The notes under the pieces were generated by a model. It saw only the letters and a program-made list of their open reading frames with translations, made no database searches and had not been told where the DNA came from. The translations under genes and the position numbers were made by a program. A stretch of 5,627 nucleotides of DNA from Acidobacteriota bacterium (GTDB lineage: Bacteria > Acidobacteriota > Terriglobia > UBA7540): NCBI GenBank assembly GCA_021828225.1, contig JAKASH010000244.1, positions 1 through 5,627 of the forward strand, given 5' to 3'. Of the stretch, positions 1 to 3,743 are shown in pieces (position 1 is the first letter of the stretch; each line of letters opens with the position of its first letter).

Positions 1-588
1 GCTCCAGTCCAGGATGGCGGTGCAGAGCGCGCCGCTCTGGCTGATGAAGGCCACGTTGCCCGGCTGCGCCCCGGTGCGGGCAAAGGTGGCGTTCAGGCCC
101 GAAAGAGGACTCATCACGCCCAGGCAGTTGGGACCAATCAACCGCGTCTGGCCGCGGCGAAGCTGGGCCATAATCTCCTGTTCCATCTGGACGCCCGCCG
201 CTCCGCATTCCTTGAAACCGGCGGAAATGACGATGACGCCTTTGACCCCGGCGTCAACGCACTCGCCAACAATACCCGGCACCGTGTGGGCCGGCGTGAT
301 GATCACGGCCAAGTCCGCGGGCTCGGGCAGCGCGCCGATCGTCGGATAAGCTTTGATGCCCAGCACCTGGCTCCGCTTGGGGTTCACGGGATAGACCGTG
401 CCGCCGAAAGGACTGCTGATCAGGTTCCAAAGAAGCGTGCGCCCGACGCTGGCCGCCGCTTCCGTGGCGCCAATAACCGCAACGCTCTCGGGTGAGAAAA
501 ATACATCGAGAGGGTGATCCGCCTGCCGGAAAATATCGTGCGCGCGTTCGACCGTTTGCTTCGCCGAAGGTTTCATTGTATTCGCCAT
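1..588 (-). CDS. ADP-forming acyl/acetyl-CoA synthetase or PatZ-like protein acetyltransferase, N-terminal part
   Basis: The first 196 residues are visible; the gene runs off the left edge, so its C-terminus is missing. After a 25-residue polar leader comes a Rossmann-type CoA-binding domain (about residues 28-125) opening with [12 protein letters not shown] and VYPVNPKR. The segment [21 protein letters not shown] (150-170) and [19 protein letters not shown] (177-195), the start of the succinyl-CoA-ligase-like domain, follow. These are hallmarks of acetate-CoA ligase (ADP-forming) and of PatZ/Pat-type proteins, which add an ATP-grasp region and often a C-terminal GNAT domain. Such enzymes make acetyl-CoA plus ADP/Pi reversibly or acetylate protein lysines; which applies cannot be told without the missing part. 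The ATG at 588 is preceded by GGAAAGG (594-600) at 5 nt spacing; a second in-frame ATG lies at 576. The gene starts 167 nt after the tandem stress protein on the same strand, so cotranscription is likely. Confidence 0.9.
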   Translation of the reverse strand, partial: MANTMKPSAKQTVERAHDIFRQADHPLDVFFSPESVAVIGATEAAASVGRTLLWNLISSPFGGTVYPVNPKRSQVLGIKAYPTIGALPEPADLAVIITPAHTVPGIVGECVDAGVKGVIVISAGFKECGAAGVQMEQEIMAQLRRGQTRLIGPNCLGVMSPLSGLNATFARTGAQPGNVAFISQSGALCTAILDWS

Positions 589-755
589 AGTGACCTTTCC
601 ATTTTGAACTCTTTCGGGACAGTAGTTCAAGTGCGCTTGCCCCGGTTCTTCATGAATTTTGTGCGCCAGGCCAGGGGGCGGCAGTTCAACCCCGCCGTTG
701 CCAACTGGCGGTCGCGTTTGCTGTTGGAGACCTTTTCTGAGGCGGAAACCGCGTT

Positions 756-1640
756 TCAGATGTGCACGGCCAGGACGGGGCTGGATCCCAACTGAATAAC
801 CCGATGAGTGGTCGAGCCGAACAGAGCAAGATCGACCGCATTGCGGCCACGCACCCCCATCACCACCAGATCCGTTCCGGTCTCCAACGCAATCTGCAGG
901 ATCTGTTGATAGGGTTTGCCAATCCGCACCGCCGCCTGGACTTTGCACCAGTCGCTGGACTCCGGCGGGACCAGGTTTTCGAGCCTGTGCGTGATCTCGG
1001 CGATGGCCTTTTCCAGGTCGTCCGTCGGGGGAACATCTTCGAGGACGTGGAGCAAAGTCAACTCGGCATTGTACTCCATGGCCAGCGAGAGCGCGTAGGT
1101 GAGCGCGCGGCTGGAATAGTCTGAAAAATCCGTACAAAAGAGGATTCTGTGCAGCCGCACCGGCTCGAGGTTGTCAGTTGGCGCAACGAAATCGTGGGTG
1201 GGCTTGCGAACCACCAGAACCGGGCAGTGAGCCTTCCTCAAGACTTTTTCGGTCACCGATCCCATCGTCAGGCGGTCAAACCCGTGCCGGCCGTGGGTGC
1301 CCATTACAATCAGGTCAACTCCCTGGCTCTCCGCAAACGCCAGAATGCAGTCGGTCGGTGTTCCCTTGTGCACAAAGCGCTCGGTCTCGAAACCATCCGC
1401 CTTGCGCGCCGACGCAAACTCTGAGAGCTTCTCGTCCGCGTGCGTTTCAAGGTTCCAGAAAACTTCGTTGATGGCGTCCGGAAAAGCGTAATAGGGATAG
1501 GAGGAAGTCAGCGGCTGGACCACGTGTTGCAGAAGCAGCTTGGCCCCGTAATGTTGTGCAAGGGACTGAGCGTAATCATAAGCCTTAGCTGAATATTCAG
1601 AAAAATCCACAGGGCAGAGGATCTTTTCTATTCTCAGCAT
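756..1640 (-). CDS. Tandem-domain universal stress protein (UspA family, two ATP-binding motifs)
   Basis: This 294-residue cytoplasmic protein consists of two UspA domains in tandem (about 3-146 and 163-294). Each begins with the usual beta1 Asp (PVDFS, D12; CTDFS, D171). Each carries the complete nucleotide-binding motif G-2X-G-9X-G-S/T: G114, G117, G127-S128 in the first and G262, G265, G275-S276 in the second, so both halves look able to bind ATP. Length and layout are normal for tandem Usp proteins, which act in survival of starvation, oxygen or redox stress by poorly defined means. The ATG at 1640 has a strong Shine-Dalgarno AAGGAGGGG (1644-1652) only a few bases upstream, and this site can be masked by leader RNA (see 1643-1672). 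It is the first gene of the leftward unit, followed by the acyl-CoA synthetase-like gene. A CRP-type palindrome lies 172 nt upstream. Family assignment is very secure; physiological role is inferred. Confidence 0.96.
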   Translation of the reverse strand: MLRIEKILCPVDFSEYSAKAYDYAQSLAQHYGAKLLLQHVVQPLTSSYPYYAFPDAINEVFWNLETHADEKLSEFASARKADGFETERFVHKGTPTDCILAFAESQGVDLIVMGTHGRHGFDRLTMGSVTEKVLRKAHCPVLVVRKPTHDFVAPTDNLEPVRLHRILFCTDFSDYSSRALTYALSLAMEYNAELTLLHVLEDVPPTDDLEKAIAEITHRLENLVPPESSDWCKVQAAVRIGKPYQQILQIALETGTDLVVMGVRGRNAVDLALFGSTTHRVIQLGSSPVLAVHI

Positions 1641-1642
1641 GG

Positions 1643-1672
1643 GCCCCTCCTTGAATCAACGCTGGGAGGAGC
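1643..1672 (-). promoter_or_regulatory. Possible Shine-Dalgarno-sequestering hairpin in the leader of the tandem Usp gene
   Basis: Read on the minus strand, GCUCCUCC (1672-1665) can pair with GGAGGGGC (1650-1643), which contains the ribosome binding site of the gene starting at 1640. The stem is 8 bp, with one G-U pair (1670:1645), and the loop is 14 nt. The pairing is read directly from the sequence; folding in the cell and any regulatory use are inferred. The anti-Shine-Dalgarno strand is also one arm of the long inverted repeat 1661-1754, so the two structures exclude each other. Confidence 0.4.
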
Positions 1673-1754
1673 GAGTGCCCTCTTGGCTGGGGCCGGCTGG
1701 TTTGCCTCTCCTGCCCAGAAGCTAACCTGCACTCCTCGCGGCTTTCCTCCCAGC
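1661..1754. repeat. Long-range inverted repeat in the tandem Usp leader (10-bp arms)
   Basis: GCTGGGAGGA (1661-1670) and TCCTCCCAGC (1745-1754) are perfect inverted copies 74 nt apart. The pairing can continue imperfectly: GCGAG 1671-1675 matches CTCGC 1735-1739 after a 5-nt bulge. The repeat lies wholly within the likely 5' leader of the leftward transcript, with the distal arm close to the expected transcription start. Formation of this helix would remove the pyrimidine arm from the Shine-Dalgarno sequence. Confidence 0.5.
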
Positions 1755-1762
1755 GGAGCTTC

Positions 1763-1768
1763 AATTTA
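1763..1768 (-). promoter_or_regulatory. Candidate -10 element for the leftward Usp/acyl-CoA synthetase unit
   Basis: On the minus strand TAAATT (1768-1763) matches four of six positions of TATAAT, in the only AT-rich patch of this region. No recognisable -35 box precedes it, as expected for an activator-dependent promoter. A start near 1756 would place the centre of the degenerate CRP-like site (1797.5) at about -41.5 and the perfect site (1819.5) at about -63.5. This is a weak hexamer supported mainly by spacing. Confidence 0.3.
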
Positions 1769-1789
1769 ACAAACGGCCGAGGGTCCCGC

Positions 1790-1805
1790 CGTGACCACGG
1801 TTACG
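1790..1805. promoter_or_regulatory. Degenerate CRP-like operator
   Basis: CGTGA-N6-TTACG matches 7 of 10 defined positions of TGTGA-N6-TCACA with the correct 6-bp spacer. Its centre is exactly 22 bp (about two helical turns) from the perfect site at 1812-1827, so both would face the same side of the DNA. Alone it would be weak evidence; its phasing makes it more credible. Confidence 0.35.
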
Positions 1806-1811
1806 AGTTCA

Positions 1812-1827
1812 TGTGATCTGTGTCACA
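1812..1827. promoter_or_regulatory. CRP/FNR-family operator, perfect TGTGA-N6-TCACA palindrome
   Basis: TGTGATCTGTGTCACA matches all ten defined positions of the CRP consensus half-sites with the standard 6-bp spacer. It is not an FNR site, whose half-site is TTGAT. It lies midway between divergent genes, 172 nt from the ATG at 1640 and 184 nt from the ATG at 2011, so it could serve either or both. Which CRP-family protein binds, and whether cAMP is the ligand in this organism, cannot be read from the window. Confidence 0.75.
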
Positions 1828-2010
1828 GAGACAAACAAGACATCGAATCAGAATTAAAAAGGAGGATCAGGGCCGGCAGAGTTGATAATAGCATTGTGTC
1901 CAATGGTGATGCTTGTCCCGGCAGGATCCGCCCCAAACCAATCCCGGCTTGCAGGATGGTGAGCGCTCTCAGGTTCTTTGCGGCGCCTCAAGCGGGGAAA
2001 GGAGCAAGCC

Positions 2011-2514
2011 ATGGAAAAGCCAAAAGTCATGGTAGCCCTGCGAGATACAGAAACCGCAGGAAGTCTTACCAAGCTTGGGTGCCAAATGGCCAGCCTGGCA
2101 GGAACCAACGTGATCGCTCTGCACGTGATTGAAGTGCCCCCAGGTTTGCCCATTGACGTCGAAGACCCTGTTTTTGAACGGCCCGGCGAGCAGGTTCTTT
2201 CGCTGGCCCGGCAGGTTGCATCGAACAACTTTTCAATGCGGATCTCGACCCGGCTGCTCAAAGCCCGGAATGCCGGCGAGGCGATTGTCGGCGAAGCCGC
2301 CGAGCACGATATCGACCTCCTGATCATCGGATACCGCCACGATCACGGTCTGGCTGAGACTCTGCTGGGATCGACCGTGCATTATGTAACCCATCACGCC
2401 CCATGCAGAGTGCTGGTTCAGGTACCAGCGGCCAAGCGGAAGGCGAAACCGGTTGCGGTTAGTGAGGAGAAAGCTGAAGAACGCGTCGAAAGAAAGAAGC
2501 CGGAGGCCGCGTAG
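2011..2514 (+). CDS. Single-domain universal stress protein with altered ATP motif and charged tail
   Basis: The protein has 167 residues. Residues 3-139 form one UspA fold, starting VMVALRDTETAGSL and containing VIALHVIEVP. The opening resembles the Usp domains fused to the C-terminus of some amino-acid permeases more than classical UspA, and the usual beta1 Asp is absent. The nucleotide motif is G107-Y-R-H110-9X-G120-S121: the second Gly of G-2X-G is His, so ATP binding may be weakened or lost. A Lys/Glu-rich tail (about 140-167) follows, which is unusual for the family and probably disordered. The ATG at 2011 is chosen because AAAGGAG (1998-2004) sits 6 nt upstream; the TTG at 1978, in the same frame, has no comparable site. 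It is divergent from the tandem Usp gene across a shared regulatory region and is followed 110 nt later by a small membrane protein. Usp membership is secure; function is inferred. Confidence 0.9.
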   Translation: MEKPKVMVALRDTETAGSLTKLGCQMASLAGTNVIALHVIEVPPGLPIDVEDPVFERPGEQVLSLARQVASNNFSMRISTRLLKARNAGEAIVGEAAEHDIDLLIIGYRHDHGLAETLLGSTVHYVTHHAPCRVLVQVPAAKRKAKPVAVSEEKAEERVERKKPEAA

Positions 2515-2624
2515 GACGACACGGTTAGTCGCGGCTGTTTCAACAAGGCATAAAAGCAAACGCCACGCCGCCAGCGACAGGGCCTGCTGATCGCCCGGCG
2601 CAAAAGGGGAGGAGAGGAAGAGCC

Positions 2625-2897
2625 ATGCGACTATCACCAAAGGCTCTGGGATTGGCGACAGGACTGATCTGGGCTGGAGGAGTTCTTTGCGTTGGACTCG
2701 TTAACCTGATTGCTCCTTCCTACGGGGCTGGATTTCTGCAGGCCGTCAGCTCGATCTACCCCGGCTATCACAACTCACGCGACTTCCTGGACGTGCTGGT
2801 CGGCACCGGCTATGCGCTGGTGGATGGCGGCATCGGAGGCCTGATCCTGGCGTGGCTTTACAACATCTTTGCGGGCCAGGCAAAGCAGGCGTCCTGA
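2625..2897 (+). CDS. Small two-TM membrane protein, holin-like/DUF5676-like
   Basis: This 90-residue protein has two hydrophobic helices, about 8-30 (ALGLATGLIWAGGVLCVGLV) and 58-83 (ending GGLILAWLYNIFAG). A short Gly/Tyr/Ser-rich loop with IYPGYHNSR lies between them. The pattern N-helix, PGY, VDGGIGG, AWLYN recalls small bacterial proteins often labelled 'bacteriophage holin' or DUF5676. I see no phage gene nearby, so that label should not be taken as a lysis function. A purine-rich stretch with GGGGAGGAGAGG (2607-2618) ends 6 nt before the ATG. It lies 110 nt after the single-domain Usp gene in the same direction with no convincing terminator between, so they may share a transcript. It probably sits in the inner membrane; its role is unknown. 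Confidence 0.82.
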   Translation: MRLSPKALGLATGLIWAGGVLCVGLVNLIAPSYGAGFLQAVSSIYPGYHNSRDFLDVLVGTGYALVDGGIGGLILAWLYNIFAGQAKQAS

Positions 2898-2992
2898 TTG
2901 ATCGTGTTCACCCACTTAGCGAGGTGTCATATCGCCGTGTGCTCCGCGGCCGGGAAAACCTCCTGCAGCGCCGGTGTCTCTGATCGCCAGAG

Positions 2993-3011
2993 TCCGATGA
3001 ACTCCATCGGA
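2993..3011. repeat. Small hairpin between two membrane-protein genes
   Basis: TCCGATG (2993-2999) and CATCGGA (3005-3011) form a perfect 7-bp stem with a 5-nt loop. It lies about 96 nt after the holin-like gene. No T-run follows, so it is not a textbook intrinsic terminator; it may stabilise or separate transcripts. Confidence 0.4.
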
Positions 3012-3047
3012 GCCCAGAAATCGGACCCTACCGGCGCATTTCGGCGC

Positions 3048-3061
3048 TGGGGACAGCCCCA
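3048..3061. repeat. REP-like small palindrome
   Basis: TGGGG-ACAG-CCCCA is a perfect 5-bp stem with a tetraloop. Similar GGGGACAG-type palindromes occur as dispersed REP-like elements in many bacterial genomes, sometimes near RAYT transposases. Only one copy is visible here and no transposase is present, so repeat status is inferred. Confidence 0.25.
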
Positions 3062-3112
3062 CTACAAAAAATGCTGTCACCATAATTTGCGATCCTCGCG
3101 TTGTCTAGCCTC

Positions 3113-3391
3113 ATGACCAGGAAACTCAAACGCTGGCTGGTTCTTCTCACGGGGTGGGGCTTTGTCGTGGTGGGCGTAGCAGGGCTTTTTCTTCCCTTCC
3201 TTCAAGGCATCTTGCTGCTCCTGATTGGTCTCTCGATCCTCTCTTCCGAATACGTGTGGGCCCACAAGCTGTTACAGAAATTAAGGGACGGTTTTCCCGC
3301 CGTCAGCCGCGGGCTGGACGCAGCCGGGGCGCGGGCTCGTGCGTGGCTGAAGCGGATTGCTTCACCGAAGTCTGACAAAGCGCAGGGTTGA
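3113..3391 (+). CDS. Small membrane protein, PGPGW-like
   Basis: The protein has 92 residues. After a basic start (MTRKLKR) comes a long hydrophobic stretch, about 8-44, that reads as two closely spaced helices separated by LPFLQG. An amphipathic region then contains SSEYVWAHKLLQKLRDGF, and the tail is basic. The order (Gly-rich helix, Pro turn, ILLLLIGLSILSSE, then aromatic-WA) fits the small transmembrane PGPGW family, except that the PGPGW turn itself is replaced by PFLQG, so the match is to the overall pattern. The ATG at 3113 is chosen; neither it nor the in-frame TTG at 3101 has a good Shine-Dalgarno sequence, so translation may be weak. It is the last gene of the rightward group, 215 nt after the holin-like gene. 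Function is unknown, probably in the inner membrane. Confidence 0.72.
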   Translation: MTRKLKRWLVLLTGWGFVVVGVAGLFLPFLQGILLLLIGLSILSSEYVWAHKLLQKLRDGFPAVSRGLDAAGARARAWLKRIASPKSDKAQG

Positions 3392-3427
3392 TGTCAAAAG
3401 GAGTGCATCTTCAGCCTGAATGCCGCC

Positions 3428-3459
3428 GAATCACAGCAGGTGGTGATTCAGATCACCGC
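3428..3459 (+). repeat. Two mutually exclusive small hairpins
   Basis: GAATCAC (3428-3434) pairs with GTGATTC (3443-3449), 7 bp with an 8-nt loop. Alternatively GGTGAT (3442-3447) pairs with ATCACC (3452-3457), 6 bp with loop TCAG, extendable by U-G 3441:3458 and G-C 3440:3459. The middle segment is shared, so only one can form. It lies 37 nt after the stop of the PGPGW-like gene. No T-run follows, so it is not a standard terminator. Confidence 0.45.
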
Positions 3460-3491
3460 TATCTGTGCGATGCCGGTTGATCATAAGGATG

Positions 3492-3615
3492 TAAGGAGGA
3501 TGGAAGCAGGCGAAGACGATTTAGGCAATATGCAAAGCTGAGCACCCGCAGTGAAACCGGAAGCTTTGCAAAGGCCAGCGACTTAACGCGGCCGTTCCAC
3601 CTGCCATCCTCCTTA
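3492..3615. repeat. Nested long palindrome (possible structured RNA or MITE-like element)
   Basis: The outer arms TAAGGAGGATGG (3492-3503) and CCATCCTCCTTA (3604-3615) are perfect 12-bp inverted copies. After a 3-nt bulge the pairing resumes with CAGG (3507-3510) to CCTG (3600-3603). Nested inside is a second perfect pair, TGCAAAGCT (3531-3539) and AGCTTTGCA (3562-3570), 9 bp with a 22-nt loop, flanked by GGC (3524-3526) to GCC (3574-3576). The concentric arrangement in a gene-free region argues against chance. I see no target-site duplication and no open frame, so it could be a non-coding RNA, an mRNA leader or trailer structure, or a degenerate miniature transposon. Confidence 0.55.
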
Positions 3616-3661
3616 ACTCCCCTCCAGCTCAAATCCTTTAAAGCCCCGCGTAAGTGTGTTT

Positions 3662-3667
3662 TATAAT
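3662..3667 (+). promoter_or_regulatory. Candidate sigma-70 -10 box upstream of the GAF/PAS sensor gene
   Basis: TATAAT matches the consensus perfectly. The best -35 candidate is the weak TTAAAG at 3638-3643 (18-bp spacing), so activation or a different sigma factor may be needed. Initiation near 3674 would give a leader of about 70 nt before the ATG at 3744, just downstream of the nested palindrome, leaving that element outside this transcript. Confidence 0.5.
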
Positions 3668-3743
3668 CCCGCCCTTGCTGAGTTCCTAAGCTCAATGATA
3701 TTTTAAAGATATAGGCAACCTTCCAAGTGTACGAGTAGAGGGC

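Larger units (their letters stand above)
3392..3743. other. Gene-free, structure-rich intergenic region
   Basis: I see no credible gene in these 352 bases. The minus-strand open frame that spans part of it is a shadow of the sensor gene. The region holds competing hairpins at 3428-3459, a nested long palindrome at 3492-3615 and a -10 box at 3662-3667, each listed separately. A short frame from ATG 3500 to 3541 (13 codons) has its purine-rich AGGAGG directly abutting the ATG, too close for normal initiation. Confidence 0.6.

Noticed and set aside
692..711. Hairpin CCGCC...GGCGG between the tandem Usp gene and the acyl-CoA synthetase gene
   Set aside because: The 5-bp stem has no T-run on the minus strand and is too weak to call a terminator; it may be chance in GC-rich DNA.
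1884..1889. GATAAT as a -10 box for the rightward Usp gene
   Set aside because: It matches 5 of 6, but there is no -35 box at proper distance and the CRP-type site would sit near -76, not a standard activating position. The rightward promoter is left unassigned.
2204..2220. Sigma-54 -24/-12-like sequence TGGCCCGGCAGGTTGCA
   Set aside because: The GG to GC spacing is 11 rather than 10, and it lies inside the single-domain Usp coding region pointing into the same gene.
2898..3116. 72-codon plus-strand open frame with several cysteines
   Set aside because: It starts with TTG directly after the preceding stop, has no Shine-Dalgarno sequence, shows no recognisable domain and overlaps hairpins and the next gene.
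3500..3541. 13-codon leader peptide starting inside the nested palindrome
   Set aside because: The AGGAGG abuts the ATG with no spacer, so initiation is unlikely, and the candidate promoter for the sensor lies downstream.
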